A DNA stretch of 64,000 bases, taken from NCBI GenBank assembly GCA_004764695.1, contig SMSO01000008.1, positions 285,001 to 349,000 on the forward strand, read 5' to 3'. Position 1 is the first letter of the stretch; each line of letters starts with the position of its first letter. The notes beneath the pieces were generated by a model that saw only the letters and a list, made by a program, of their open reading frames with translations, made no database searches and had not been told where the DNA came from. Positions 13,212 through 25,503 of this stretch are shown here, in pieces. This stretch comes from Schizochytrium sp. TIO01. Taxonomy: Eukaryota > Sar > Bigyra > Thraustochytrida > Thraustochytriidae. Made by a program: the position numbers and the translations under genes.

Positions 13212-13323
13212 CTCTCTTTCTTTCTCTCTTTCTTTCTCTCTTTCTCTCTCTCTTTCTTTCTCTCTTTCTCTCTCTCTTTCTTTCTCTCTTTCTTTCTTTC
13301 TCTCTTTCTTTCTTTCTTTCTTT
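13173..13323. repeat. Polypyrimidine (TC/TTTC)n tract
   Basis: About 150 bp of pure pyrimidine made of TC dinucleotides grading into TTTC/TCTC blocks. Confidence 0.9.
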
Positions 13324-13366
13324 GTTTGCCTTCTTGGGTGGCTGGTCGATCGATCTGTGCTGCGCC

Positions 13367-13405
13367 TCTTCTTCTTCTTCTTCTTCTTCTTCTTCTTCTT
13401 CTTCT
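13367..13405. repeat. (TTC)n microsatellite
   Basis: About thirteen TTC units, only 43 bp from the preceding polypyrimidine tract. Confidence 0.9.
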
Positions 13406-13629
13406 TTGCTGATCTTCTGCGCTCAGAAGGGCCTTTCTTTGCCTCAGCGGAGAAGCGGCCTCTTTGCGCGGGAAAGAAGCCAAGGCTGAGGCAGCAGACA
13501 TGAATGAAGCACAACAGATATGGCATTCACGATTGTGCGGATCTGTACGAAGACAGACTTCTCCTTTCTTTCAAGTCCTTTCTTTCAAGCACTCTCTCTC
13601 TATATATATACACATACGCAAGTTACACA

Positions 13630-13631
<2 letters not shown>

Positions 13632-13691
<60 letters not shown>

Positions 13692-13693
13692 TC
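13632..13693. repeat. (TTTC)n microsatellite
   Basis: About fifteen TTTC units. Confidence 0.9.
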
Positions 13694-14357
13694 GCACACG
13701 AGAGAACAAACAGAGCTACGAAGGCAGCGGAGAAGAACTAACTGGGTGTCGCTTTCCTTTCCTGCCAGGCGAAGAAGTTGACTGCCCAGAGCCTCTCGAG
13801 ATGGCCTGCCGCATCGCCGCTCTTGTTCTATGCTCGACGGAGCGAAGGATCGATCCCAGCGCTGCGATTGGGCTCTTGAGCGAAGGAGCGCGTGGGTGTG
13901 TGCGTGCGTGTGAGGCAGTTTGCTATGGGAAATGTGCTTCTTTCTTTGGTTGGACTCGCTCTTACTTGATTTAATTCTTTACTTCTTTACTTCTTTAATT
14001 CTTTAATTCTTTGATTCTCTAATTCATTAGTTGTTGTTCAGTCAGTGTAGGCTAGAAGGAAGAACTTCAAGGAAAGGGCACGCACGGTTAAGACGATAGT
14101 TATGGTTAACGATAGGAGTTGGTGTGGCCCCGAAGGAAAGGAGTTGAGAGGAAAGGAACTTTGGAGGGAAAAGAAGAGCCTCTTTCCTTTCTTTCACTTT
14201 TTTAAATTAAAGTTTTTATGTTATTATGATGGCGGTGATCATCGTGGTAATTGAATTTATAGCAAGTTGGCTCGGAGAAGAAGAAGGAAAAAAAAGAAGT
14301 TTTCCGCTCCTTCTAAAGCGAACTAGCGAGAGCAGAAGCACAGAAGCACAAGCAATC

Positions 14358-14391
<34 letters not shown>

Positions 14392-15547
14392 TGAATGCAT
14401 GAATGAATGAAATGCTGCGTTCTTTTGGCCGAAGAGAGCCTGATGATCCAGGGATCCTCGAGTTGACCTCGTATCGAAGACAACAGAGGCTTGGTTGTTC
14501 TTTCTTCTGCACCGACACATCACACATATCAACGAGCGAAGGCGGGGTCGAAAGCAGAGAAAGCAGAGAAAGCTAGCTAGCTGCCTTTGGTCCTCTCTTT
14601 AGATGATGACAGCAATAACATCAACAATAATAACAACAACAAACACTATTATTATTATTGTTATTATTATTAAAGCTTCAAGAATGAAAATGAAGCGAAA
14701 TTGTGTGCGAAATTGTAGTAGTTGAAATACACTCAGCGCCTCTTTCAATTGCCACGCAGAGCACTACGGAGCCGCTAGCGCTTCGCCTCCCGCCAGAGGT
14801 CTTTCAGGCTGACTGACTGGCTGACTGGCTGGCTGACTGGCTGACTCTTGGAATCAACAGGGTCTGGACGCACTTTGATTGGCCTGCCTCCGCGTCCACA
14901 CGTTGTCCTCTGCAATGCATGCTGGAAAAAAGGGGTTTTCGAGGTAATGTAATTAATCTTTTGAAGGCAGGCACAATCAACCAATCAATAGGCGCAGAGA
15001 GGAAAAAGAAAAAGAAAAGGGCGCGAAGAGGACTCGAGGTAGGTAGTTAGCTAGCTAGCTAAAGAGGAAGACGCGCTCCTCGCGTTTCGAGGCCTTCGTT
15101 GTTTGGTTTTGGAGGCGAGAAAGCTCCAAGGCGAAGGACTTTGGTTTTGCCTCTGTTTACGCGCCGCCGCCTCTCTCTTTTCAGCCAATGCGCAGAAACA
15201 CGTAGCTTGCGAGATACTACGAAAGCGGCGAGTAGTCCTGATGGGTGGGGGCGTGAATGCCTTTTTCTCTTGAAACTTTATTTTTCTAAATGTATGTACG
15301 AATGTAATGTTTACATTTGTTTTTTTTAATGTATTTGTTTTTTTAATTAAGGCTATAGATATATATAGTGGTTTAAAGAAAGATGAGAATCTCCCTGGGG
15401 TGCATATGGTGTTAAGATGAATGCATGTCTTACTGCGGAACAAAGGCGAAGGTGGTGGAGTAAGCGGGGAGTGGAAAGCGTGCGAAGCAAAAAAGAGGCT
15501 TAGAGAGGGAAGAAGACTGAGAAGGGAAAGGTCGCGAAAAGAAAGAA
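13694..15547. other. Gene-poor region
   Basis: No supported gene. It holds short runs of TTCTTTAA type (about 13973-14015), GACTG/GGCTG type (about 14807-14845) and TAGC type (about 15045-15060). The ORFs here have no domain and their codon use is unlike the real genes. Confidence 0.5.
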
Positions 15548-15731
15548 TGAAAAAAATGAAAATGAAAATGAAAATGGAAATGAAAATGAAAATGAAAATG
15601 GAAATGGAAATGGAAATGGAAATGGAAAAGAAAATGAAAATGAAAATGGAAATGAAAATGAAAATGGAAATGGAAATGGAAATGGAAATGGAAATGGAAA
15701 TGGAAATGGAAAAGGAAATGAAAATGGAAAA
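15548..15731. repeat. Hexanucleotide (GAAAAT/GGAAAT)n tract
   Basis: About thirty 6-bp units alternating between GAAAAT and GGAAAT types. On the minus strand they read as a HFHF/FPFP artefact and on the plus strand as KMEM repeats. Confidence 0.9.
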
Positions 15732-15844
15732 AGAGAAGTGGTGAGAAGTGAGTAAAAGTTCCAGAGATAGTGGAATGGCTGAGAGGAGGAACTGGGAAAA
15801 GAGGAAGTTTGGTGTGAGAAAGAGTGAAAGAAAGACTTCGGAAG

Positions 15845-15911
15845 GTCAATCAATCAATCAATCAATCAATCAAATTAAAATCAAATCAAAGTCAAATAAA
15901 TAAATCAAATG

Positions 15912-15970
<59 letters not shown>

Positions 15971-16019
15971 CTAAAATCAAATGAATCAATCAATCAATCA
16001 ACCAATCAATCAATCGATT
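15845..16019. repeat. (AATC)n tract
   Basis: Tandem AATC units interrupted twice by AAATTAAAATC/ACTAAAATC segments. It lies about 540 bp upstream of the Myb start codon, so it could be in that gene's promoter region or leader. Confidence 0.9.
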
Positions 16020-16554
16020 ATTCGTAGCGTGATTTGTTGAAGGTTTTTGCAGAAAGGAAGGATGATTTCTTATTTATTTTTAAAAAGAAATAGTTAATAG
16101 TTCTGATCAATGAATAAGTAAATAAAAGAAAAGCTTTTACACTAGCGAGGCTTTTCACTCGGATGAGACAATCGATCGAACAATCAATCAGCAATCGTCA
16201 AACACACAATCAATCTATCTATCTATCGATCAGTCAATCGCACTTCATCAGTCCTTCGATCGACAGAGCAATCAATCTCGAAACGCAAGAACTCTCGAGC
16301 AGTCGTCGAAGGCCGAAGGATCAGCACTCGCTAGAAGAAGAAGGCGCTTTGGCTTGCAGCTTTCGCATCGCTCGCTCGCTCGCTGCGTAGTTGGGCTCTT
16401 GGTGGCGAGAAGAAGATACAAGGCTCTTTTTGACGAGCGCAAGCAACGCAAGCAAAAGACGTTTGGAAAAACGTCGCCACACACGGAAAACAGAAGCTCG
16501 CGAAGCGCCACTCGGAACAGAAGGTCCCGAGGGACCGGGACGAGCCCTGACAGT

Positions 16555-18666
16555 ATGTCATCTGATGACCGTATGGTGAAGGGACCTTGGCGCAAGGAGG
16601 AGGATGACAAGGTCGTGGAGCTTGTCAAAATTCATGGCGCGAAAAAGTGGTCTGTCATCGCCAATCATCTCCCGGGCCGTATTGGAAAACAGTGCCGTGA
16701 ACGTTGGCATAATCACCTAAACCCCAGCATTAAAAAGTCGCCCTGGACAGACGAGGAGGACCAGATCATCATCGACGCACACCACCGTCTTGGAAACCGA
16801 TGGGCAGAGATCTCCAAGCTACTGCCTGGACGCACGGATAATTCCATCAAGAACCACTGGAACTCTAGCATCAAACGCCGTATTGAACAACAAGCAGCAT
16901 CCTCACGTAACTCCTCATCCTCTTCAGCACGCAATTCCACTTCTGTGTCATATGCAAAAAAGAAAGTAAGTACCGCGATCCATGATGGCCACACCACGGC
17001 ACATGCCTCATCCAAAACGGAATCACCAACATGGCCATCCTCGTCAACATCAACGTTGTTGACGCAAACCCCGCCTGGTGTCACCACACATGAACCACCC
17101 AGATTTGAATTACCCAGCAGCTCACTGACACCGTTACCTTTTAATCGCTCGCAATTTGCACAGTCACCCTCGGCCTCCGCAGCCGCTTATTTGCGTGAGA
17201 ACAACTCTGCCATGGACTCCTCCTCCAACAACAACAACAACAACAACTCGGGAGCGTCAAGGCGTCAACAACCCTCAAACACAATGCGAACTTCTCGGAT
17301 TGGCGCAGGGGGCGCTGGCCCTGGAAGTGCTGCAAGTGCTGGTCGCAAACTCACCCTCGACACAAGCTGCTCCTATGACATGCCCCCAATTACACCAACC
17401 GTTGCAAACCCTGGAAAGCCTAATGCGTCGCCCAACACAAAAATGAAGCCCAAGAGGCACCTTCAAATCAACACCTCCGGCCTCGAGGACTTCAATTCGC
17501 CCCTGGACCTTCCGAGCGTTACGAACTCTTTTATTGCTTCGTCCCCAAGCAATTACGATGCACTTGGCCTTAGCGATCACCAGTTCGTAAACGCTTACCA
17601 CGGCAATGTTGCTGACTTTGACCAAGCCTTCTTCTCAAACAATGCAGTCTTTAGTCCACGCGCCCTCGCTTCACCGGCAACTGGCGGTAGGTTACATTCT
17701 AACAAAGAGTACCACCACTTTGCAGATGAACTTGACAACATTATTCCAGCGCTCGAAGAGTGCATGCCTTATGACGAACGCGTCCCAGACCCTTGGTCTC
17801 CACGTGCCAACGCGGAGCTCCAGGAGCTACGCAAACTTGACAGTTATGACACTTACCAGGAACCCGTGGATAGCCCCGAGGTCGAGACCATGGACATTGA
17901 GCGAAAGCGCAAGCGCCCTATCAATCTCCCCTCGCCTGTATCCACCGCTGTATGTTCACCCATCTCACCTTCCGGAAACAATACATCGAGTGCCTCGGTT
18001 TCTGAGACTTCGTGTAACACCTCGGGAGGTGTTTATAACTCAAATAGCAACAATGTCAACAGCAAGTTCGCGCCTTCGCTTACGCCAAGGCACCTTGCCA
18101 AGTCTTCAAGAGTTGGTGCCACTCCAAAGGGAGCGGCCAACATGTCTTCGGATCACATGTTTGCAGCAGCAATTCACGAAATTGAAAGCAAAAGTGCTCA
18201 TGGTGCCAACGAGACCAGATCTAATGGCTTCACCAAAAATTCCCAAGTCTCTTACAGCCAAAACGCTCGCCATCCTCAACAGCAGCAGCAACATCGTGAA
18301 TATGAAAATGATCCTACTGCCCAGAACAACACGAGTACATTGGCAAACAAAAGGGGACAAAATCTTGGCCTCTCACTCAAGACCGATGCTTCCAGCTTAC
18401 CCTCCCACATGATTGATTGCTCTACTGTTATTCCTTCTCCGCTACCAATGTCCACTCGCAGCATTGGACTTCACACATCTAAGCGCCCCCCCGGTATTGA
18501 CACCTCTGTTGGCAGTTTTTTCGACTTTGACAACTGTGCGCCCTATACGCCCTTCACTGCAAACCTGAAGAACTTTTCTCCTCTACCTTCACCTGGTATG
18601 ATAGCATACTCGCCCTCAGGTGCTGTTGCATACAGCAACCTTGATGACTTCCCTCCGCATTTATAA
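16555..18666 (+). CDS. R2R3-type Myb transcription factor
   Basis: A 703-residue nuclear DNA-binding protein. Two Myb repeats lie at its extreme N-terminus: R2 with Trp12, Trp32 and Trp51, and R3 with Trp64, Trp83 and Trp102. Both recognition helices are intact ([15 protein letters not shown] and [14 protein letters not shown]). The lysine and asparagines that contact the Myb core element in c-Myb are conserved (Lys45, Lys99, Asn100, Asn103). R3 has Trp at its first position, as in animal c-Myb and the 3R-Myb group; most plant R2R3 proteins have Phe or Ile there. No R1 repeat is visible. The other 590 residues are Ser/Asn/Pro-rich with many SP/TP sites (for example APYTPF near the C-terminus), suggesting proline-directed kinase control. 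The frame is open upstream to 16354, but that part is low-complexity and basic, so I chose the ATG just before R2. An AAAGTAAGT donor-like sequence lies inside the ORF near 16970. Confidence 0.93.
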   Translation: MSSDDRMVKGPWRKEEDDKVVELVKIHGAKKWSVIANHLPGRIGKQCRERWHNHLNPSIKKSPWTDEEDQIIIDAHHRLGNRWAEISKLLPGRTDNSIKNHWNSSIKRRIEQQAASSRNSSSSSARNSTSVSYAKKKVSTAIHDGHTTAHASSKTESPTWPSSSTSTLLTQTPPGVTTHEPPRFELPSSSLTPLPFNRSQFAQSPSASAAAYLRENNSAMDSSSNNNNNNNSGASRRQQPSNTMRTSRIGAGGAGPGSAASAGRKLTLDTSCSYDMPPITPTVANPGKPNASPNTKMKPKRHLQINTSGLEDFNSPLDLPSVTNSFIASSPSNYDALGLSDHQFVNAYHGNVADFDQAFFSNNAVFSPRALASPATGGRLHSNKEYHHFADELDNIIPALEECMPYDERVPDPWSPRANAELQELRKLDSYDTYQEPVDSPEVETMDIERKRKRPINLPSPVSTAVCSPISPSGNNTSSASVSETSCNTSGGVYNSNSNNVNSKFAPSLTPRHLAKSSRVGATPKGAANMSSDHMFAAAIHEIESKSAHGANETRSNGFTKNSQVSYSQNARHPQQQQQHREYENDPTAQNNTSTLANKRGQNLGLSLKTDASSLPSHMIDCSTVIPSPLPMSTRSIGLHTSKRPPGIDTSVGSFFDFDNCAPYTPFTANLKNFSPLPSPGMIAYSPSGAVAYSNLDDFPPHL

Positions 18667-19973
18667 ACCCGGTAAAAGAATACCGGTCTCTGCGTACATG
18701 TATTTTCATTTTTTTGTTTTGTTTAATTCTTTTCGGGAATCTTTGCTCTTTTCTTCTTGGTGCATTCTATTCTATAATGCTCTCGACGTGTCCATCTGCA
18801 TTTGCACTTGAAACAAAACCTTGTAGTAATAAAATTAGAGAGTGGCAAGGAGAAAGCATCGTCTCATTTGAGACATTTCTCTTCCTCCTACGAGGAAGAC
18901 CAAGCTATAGCTTCTCGCGCTTCAATGTTAGGATTCCAAGAATAACAGAGAAGCAGTGCCATATCTATCAATCAAGACAGGCAGGTACTGAGCGCATAAG
19001 GACACCAATTTGCTTGGTCTCATTTTATTTATTTATTTTTTATTTATTTTTAAGTAGGCTGGATCTAGTAGTTTACATAGATAGGCCTTGAATTAGCACT
19101 ACTACTGCTAACAGGTAGGACTGAAACTGGATCTGGACAAGATAAGTTGAGAGCGCTTCTTTGCATATTGCAATCGAGCTGAATGCATATTAATCCACGC
19201 ATGTTCACGTTGATGATGTCTGTTCTTAGATTCTAAACATTAGCTCAGACCCTCGACTTCCAGCTCATCTCTACGCGCATCATGCCGTAGTCTCTGTAAA
19301 TCTTCGCGAAACTCTTTATTTCTGGCTAACCTTGGAGCGAATCAGAACGCATCAGAGCGCCTGTTTTTATGTTTATACCACATCAATGATGTCTTACACA
19401 GGCGATATTAGCCTCATGAGAGTTAGGGATCCTTCCTGCTGGTAAAGTCAGCGCAGAGGAATTCACGTGGCCTGCCATCGCTGTTCCAACGCATGCGCTC
19501 TCAACATGAAGAATCTCAACTCAATCTCACAAATAGATCTAAGAACATCCTGATCCTGTTCCGTGTCCCTTACTGTCATTCGCTGCAACAAGAACGAGCA
19601 GAACTAGGTACTAACTGTAGAGAAAGAATTAGCTGGACAGTAGCTAGTAGAGAAGTAAAATCTTGGGAAAAAGAACTTGACTCAGTAGAACTGCATGGCA
19701 GGGAAGAGAAAGGATCCGTAGAACAGCAGCAAACCCGAATCGTTCTAAAGCAGAATTCTTGAGAGACAAATCCAACGCAGGAGCTTAAAGGAGGCAACAT
19801 CAGCGGCGACAGCAGTAACCAAAGCAACAGTGGTTGGATCTGCACGTGTTGGGATAAGAACTGGCGGAAGAGTGAGAAACCTCTGGTTGCAAATATCGAC
19901 TGAGAACTGGAGACAGTGAGACGCAGTGAAACCAGGGTCCATCTGAAAGTCATAGTTACGCATAAATAAGACA
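18667..19973. other. Intergenic, Myb 3' flank
   Basis: AT-rich sequence without a supported gene. TAATAAA at about 18828 is a candidate polyadenylation signal for the Myb gene. The short ORFs at 18714-19091 and 19493-19762 have no domain. Confidence 0.5.
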
Positions 19974-22760
19974 ATGTACACGGTGCATGAGTCAGTTAGC
20001 CCCCCGAGGTTTGAGCGCAATCTGCAACGCGGAATAGAGCGCGCCAAGCTCGTACTGGAGAAATCGAAAGTACCTGTGACGGTACCAGGAATTTCGCATG
20101 CTTATAATGACAAGTTTCTCTTGGTAGAGCATGCCATTAACAACGGTTTGCAAGCTCTCCTTACGTCTCTTCAGGCGCTTGGGCTGAACAACGCTTCTAT
20201 TCGCAATGCTCAAGAACTAGTGTCAAATGGCAAAGCCGTTAGCATCCGTCTTCAAGCGTCGCGCAAATGCAACTTCATCAAGACTGAGGAAACGAAAGAA
20301 GATGTGGGCTTAGAGCATTCTACTACTTTTCTGGGTGTCAAGAGCACCTCAAAGGCATCCAAGACTGTCATCAAACACAAATGGAAGCTACAACATTCCT
20401 TTCGCATCATCATGTTTCAAGGTGCCGGGCCTGAGCAGAATTCAAGTGTGGTTCTTGTAGAACGCACGGGCAATTGTGAGGTTACTACAACAGGGAAAAA
20501 GAAGATCCCTCCTGAGCCGGAAACGCACTCGTTTCCTGAGCTTAGTGTTAACATCACTGAGCTCTTTGCACACGCAAACAAGGAGACCAACTTCACATTT
20601 GCAATCGATCGGACAAAATCGTCATGCCACACACCGCGTCGTAATCAGAACGTTGACGATCTACTGGAAGCTCTCATCAACATTTCGCGCTGGTGCACTG
20701 ACGTACAACACCATCTTGAACAGCTGTTTGTTTACGTTGATAACCTGAATACGACTAGCTTCAACGATGCCTCTGACATTTTCGTCCCCGTACTTCCTGT
20801 TCTGCAAATGAATGATGGCGGAGCTTCAGGCAATGTGCTCGATTCAGACACAGAAGTCATTTTTCAGAATGAACACAAGGCTGACATTGACAAGTGGCTC
20901 AACAGTATTCGCAGTCTGCTTCCATTGCCAGATGGTGGAGAGTCCGCAGGTTTGATCACGACTCTCGAAGCATCTGTGTGCAAACTGATGCTGCACATGT
21001 ACGATATTTGCATGACTGTCTCTAGGTCTTGCGACTACGTTGAGCAATTGCTTCGCAAACAGCTGATTGACGCAATTGGCAAGGAGGTTACGCCAGACCA
21101 GATGGATGAGTATATGCAATTTCACTATAGGCGTTTGTTTTCGAGAAATGTGTTTCGTCCATTTAGCTATGATGTGAAGCGACATGGATTTGCTCCGGAA
21201 GGCTCCCTGTCCATTGCACTGCCTAACAAGGTAGACGGCGGGAAGATAGCAACCTGTGTGCAAGTTCGAATGCCAAACGATGAGGAGTACCCAAGCGTTC
21301 CTATGCACTTTAAAATGGGGGCCTCGACTTCCGTAGAGCTGCAAGGCCCACAATTCTGTCATGGGTATATGACACACCGTTTTAGTGATTCGTCAAATTC
21401 GGAGGTGAGTTTGATTGCTCGAACTCGTCAATTCGGTAGTTTCGTTGTGATGATTGGCACAATCGTTGCAAAGGATGAGTTCGCTCCGAAGCATGCTATT
21501 GTGCTTCAGAATAAGGACTGTGCTATCATTCCTCTGCTTCTGGAGCCGTTGCCCTCTGCAAAGAAATTCCGAGACTCCATTGAGAGTTTGTCGCCCGAGC
21601 AGCAAGAGTTTGCCAAAGCCATGCGGCAGATGCAGCTCGCAGGCACTCTTTTTGCTGTCACAGTTGTGGAGATCAAACCTCAGCTCGAGCTGCTGCTCGA
21701 TCTTGACCCTGGATCGCTAACGAAGCAAATTGAGCTGACTCAAAACCTTATGAAGCTTTTCATTGATTATCAGATTCCATGTGATATGGTCACGTTTGAA
21801 GGCGCCGTCGATGCAAGTTCGGCAGATAAGATTGCAGCAGTGAAAGGCAATGTTGAAGCCTTGCTCAACATGATGAGTGAGAGTCAAAAGAGAGTCAAGA
21901 AAGAGGTTGATATTTATAATATAGTTGCTGAACTAACTGATGAAGCACCCATAGATTTGAGTGTGTTTGATGCTAGTTCTGGTGTTGGGTGTTCATCAAG
22001 AAAACGAAGGGTGGAATGCTCAGATATTTCGGCAGAAAGATATTTGCACAGGCCTGTCAAACGTACAGAACGTGCCCGCGAAATAGAACAGAGAAGATCT
22101 CTTCGAGTCGCTTCCAAGAGGGTTGATCTTGTAGCTATGGCTAAGGCTAAGGCAAAGTCCAGTTCAAGCGGTAGGGAAACTCAGCCACGGTGTCGATCTC
22201 TAACTTTACCACATAAGCAGCAGGAGCCGAATGATGTACCGGATGAACCAGGCGCTATGGATCTCTCAGGAGACTTCCAGCAGGGTAAGACAGAGTCAAC
22301 TAACATTGACTACACACAACTCCCGTCTCTCATGGATGCCAAGTTTGAAGCTCTCGACACGAAGGCCCAACTTCGTCCTACGAAAATCAAAGTAGGAGAC
22401 ACCGTCACTCTTGAATCTTATGACTCCCCATGGATGACCCGGTCAAAGAGTACTTTGCGCTTGTCTGCTGATGTCCTGCGGGACGAGAAGAACATGGCCA
22501 TGGACCTTCTAGATGCAATTTCACGATCTGGGGAGCTTCCGTTGATCCAAACACAGTTGCATATCGTGATTGCAAGCACGCATTGTTTTGACTCGACCAT
22601 TCTCGACACTCTCATCAAAGAAAACGTGAATCCGATTGCTCGCGTTGAGCACTCTTCGTTGCTGATTGCAACTTCGATTACCGGGGAGTCTGCATCAGAT
22701 TTGTTGGCAGTATCTCATCGCCAGCGATTGAAGGAAACATCACCAGGGTTGTTTGAGTAG
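19974..22760 (+). CDS. Conserved protist protein of unknown function, 928 aa
   Basis: A single open frame of 928 codons beginning at an ATG. I cannot give a function. Visible parts, in order: an N-terminal helical region; a segment near residues 205-225 with FAIDR and CHTPRRN; a helical middle; a block at about 535-600 (LSPEQQEFAKAM, IKPQLELLL, LFIDYQIP); a basic, probably disordered stretch at about 675-750 (RKRR and KAKAK clusters); and a C-terminal module at about 777-928 with DYTQLP, LRPTKI, DLLDAISRSGELP, HIVIASTHCFD and ENVNPIARVE. From memory, the LSPEQQ block and this C-terminal module occur in large uncharacterised proteins of diverse protists. I could not verify that, and no catalytic motif is evident. 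No signal peptide or membrane segment is visible, so it is probably cytoplasmic or nuclear. Codon use matches the neighbouring genes. Confidence 0.85.
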   Translation: MYTVHESVSPPRFERNLQRGIERAKLVLEKSKVPVTVPGISHAYNDKFLLVEHAINNGLQALLTSLQALGLNNASIRNAQELVSNGKAVSIRLQASRKCNFIKTEETKEDVGLEHSTTFLGVKSTSKASKTVIKHKWKLQHSFRIIMFQGAGPEQNSSVVLVERTGNCEVTTTGKKKIPPEPETHSFPELSVNITELFAHANKETNFTFAIDRTKSSCHTPRRNQNVDDLLEALINISRWCTDVQHHLEQLFVYVDNLNTTSFNDASDIFVPVLPVLQMNDGGASGNVLDSDTEVIFQNEHKADIDKWLNSIRSLLPLPDGGESAGLITTLEASVCKLMLHMYDICMTVSRSCDYVEQLLRKQLIDAIGKEVTPDQMDEYMQFHYRRLFSRNVFRPFSYDVKRHGFAPEGSLSIALPNKVDGGKIATCVQVRMPNDEEYPSVPMHFKMGASTSVELQGPQFCHGYMTHRFSDSSNSEVSLIARTRQFGSFVVMIGTIVAKDEFAPKHAIVLQNKDCAIIPLLLEPLPSAKKFRDSIESLSPEQQEFAKAMRQMQLAGTLFAVTVVEIKPQLELLLDLDPGSLTKQIELTQNLMKLFIDYQIPCDMVTFEGAVDASSADKIAAVKGNVEALLNMMSESQKRVKKEVDIYNIVAELTDEAPIDLSVFDASSGVGCSSRKRRVECSDISAERYLHRPVKRTERAREIEQRRSLRVASKRVDLVAMAKAKAKSSSSGRETQPRCRSLTLPHKQQEPNDVPDEPGAMDLSGDFQQGKTESTNIDYTQLPSLMDAKFEALDTKAQLRPTKIKVGDTVTLESYDSPWMTRSKSTLRLSADVLRDEKNMAMDLLDAISRSGELPLIQTQLHIVIASTHCFDSTILDTLIKENVNPIARVEHSSLLIATSITGESASDLLAVSHRQRLKETSPGLFE

Positions 22761-25503
22761 TAATTTATTCTTCAATGCAAATGCCACGGAGCCAACACTA
22801 AGTTGAGGGACAGGGTTAATGCTAGAGCTTGCTCAACGAGATCTTGTCAATGAACGAGTTTACCAATCAAAATATTACTACTACCACTGGTGATGTGGCC
22901 TTAAAAGAAATGCTACTTTGACCACCACTGGCATTCCACGCTGTACCAACATTCAAGCTAGGTCTGAGAGCTTTGCTAATACTTAAACACGTATTCGAAG
23001 AATTGCTTTTATTGAAGCTGAACAACCCACAATGAAATCCTCCTTTCAAGTTTTGGGCCTAATCTGCACAACTAACTAGATACTACCTACCTCATTATTT
23101 GTTGAAGGGTGATCCAGAAAAACGACCGTGCCACTCTCACTAGTCTGAGGTATTATTGAAATCTTTTTGCTAAAACAATCACTCATTTACTAGCAAGAGA
23201 GGCTGAAGGCTGGAGCATCATGTACTGATATCTTCTAGGACAACCCAAGTTCGAGTTGCACTCAAACGATCCTAATCATCGTAGTTTTGATTACTACTCA
23301 ATGCAACGTAGATCGAGATCTCCTACTCGCTTGCGCAATCATTTATCACTCGCTCGAACCTTCACGTTTGATGCCCTTGACTCAGTCTACAGTCTTGTAA
23401 GCATTATGGGCAGCTTTGTGTTTAGTTCTTTTATTGGCAAGTGGGAGTGGAGCACCTTGCAAGCACCTCCTAACCTGAATTGGAACCGCACGCGCTTTCT
23501 CCCAGAGTTCCTGTATACCAATTTATGCTACGCTACGTACCTACTTACTTTGCATCATTAAGGTTATATTTCGTATGTGCTGCTCGGCGTTGTAGAATTG
23601 ATGTTCACCTATTAGCACCCAAACTTTTTACGATACTCTACTACTACGTACGTGCTTGCTCTGCATTCGTTCTTTTTTTAATTGTTGTTGTGATCCTCTT
23701 AAAGCCCTTCAACATAGACTCAGTTCACCGTAAAGCGCTTCCCACGCTCAGCATAGCAAGAAAAAGTCACCCAACATTGGTATTTTGGAACACAATGACC
23801 TCAAAGTTCCTGCACAACTTGGGTGTTTAGTCTTCTTTCTTGTAGAATGCATCGATAATCATGATGAACAACGATGAAGAACCTTTAGCTTCTCGAAAAG
23901 AAAAATTCAACTTACTTGCAAGGCAGAGCGGTCACGCTCCGCCAGCCATCACTCACTTCAACTAGAACTTCAACTTCATGTGCTCGTTGTTGCTAATGCT
24001 TGTACTTTTTCATGATTTATATTTCCAGTCAAGATATCTATGATCGACAACTTTCAATGATCTTGCTCCCATTGTTCAGCGCCAACTCCGCATGCTCTTC
24101 AAGTTGTCCATGGTCACGATCTTGAAGTTGTCCTTACTCGTCTTCTTCGTGACTAGTGAGAACCTCAAGCGAAACCCATATCCTGGCAATACCGTGCACG
24201 ATAGGGCGCTACGAGCGATCGAGCGACCCTCAGCGAACGAGCGAGGGCGCGCATGTGTGTATATCGAGCGCCACGTGCTCGCAACTTTCCAACTCGCTGC
24301 AGGCGCCAAACGAAAGTGAGAACCCAAGGGAGAGAGCCTTTCACCCGCCTTCCCAAGCTTCGCCAGCATTGCCAAGTCCCCGAAAGGCAGATACCTTTGC
24401 AAGGTTTCATGCAAAATCACAGCAAAGTATCGTCAGAGACACCGACACCGAAAGAAAACCGAGAGAATCGACATGACCGAGGAGTTGCCAGAACAGGAAG
24501 AAAATATGGGCGGCACGCGCCGCGCTCTGTAGTTAGTTACGCTGAGAAAAGAAACTCCTACAGAAAGGGTTAGGTAAGGAGCAGTGCTTTTTTCTTCTAG
24601 TTACTCGTTCGTTGAACAGAGATGATTAATGAGAATCATGGAGAAGAATCGATGACCACTTGGGCTGTTCTCTTACTTGCTTGCTTGCTCGCTTACTGTG
24701 TAGAATTCATGGATGGTGGCGGCCAACGATGGGGGCGTGAGAGGAAATATTTGCTAGGGCCCTCAATTTGGGGGTACCAAGCTGGGAGCGGGAAGTGTCA
24801 GTGATCGGTTATGATGCATTATAGGTTGAGAGGTGTTTCATTTGTGTACTCCATCTGAGAAAGCTTCAATACCAATTCACAGTGGTAATCACGTGTTAAT
24901 AGCTGCTATGGAAAGGTGAAATAAAAAAGCTATTTTATAAATATAAATAAAATTAAAATGAAGTACTCATTTGACAGATCAGAGGATGAGAGAGGGTGGC
25001 AAAGCCCGATCCAGCCCGGTCAGACTACTCCTACTCCTTGCCAGCAGCTTCAGCGGTGGCGTGGCGCTTCATAAGACCGGTGTCCACAAATACCGTGCCA
25101 TTTTTTGTACAGCGACTGGGTCACGGTCTGGTGGTGGACGTGAAGCTTGGAGATTGGAGTTTGGAGTTCAAGATTTGAGTTGCCTTGTTTCCTTGTTTCC
25201 TTGTTTGGTGCTGTTTGGCTGCGGTTTGGCTGCGGTCTGGCTGCGGTCTGAGCAACGTTCACTACCTACCAGGCTAGAGCTGGCAAGGAGAAGGTCCCTG
25301 TTCAGCAAGTACTTTTGACACGAAAAATAAAGAGGGACCACTTTTTCTAGCACGAACGATCGGCACTAATTCTTCGGGGTGAATTTGATTCACGGATTCT
25401 TCGTTACGCTGGATTGATTTTGATTTGGCTAGAGGGTTTCTAGCTGAGAAGACGGAACTGTTGCAAACAAATCCGTATATCGGAGTGAATTTAACCAGGA
25501 ATT
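22761..25503. other. Intergenic between unknown gene and RhoGEF
   Basis: No convincing gene in 2.7 kb. Apparent frames at 23256-23830, 24076-24573 and 24971-25318 lack domains and overlap one another on both strands. Short tandem repeats occur at 25183-25207 (CCTTGTTT) and 25211-25250 (TTTGGCTGCGG-type 11-mers). The TACCTACC motif occurs at 23084 and 25263. Confidence 0.5.

Noticed and set aside
13059-13526. ORFs of KERE/SLSL repeats on both strands
   Set aside because: Products of the polypyrimidine and TTC tracts, open in all frames.
15430-15849. HFHF and KMEM repeat proteins
   Set aside because: Readings of the hexanucleotide tract; no independent coding evidence.
16354-16554. N-terminal extension of the Myb protein
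   Set aside because: In-frame and open but basic, low complexity and without an R1 repeat; the ATG at 16555 directly precedes the Myb repeats.
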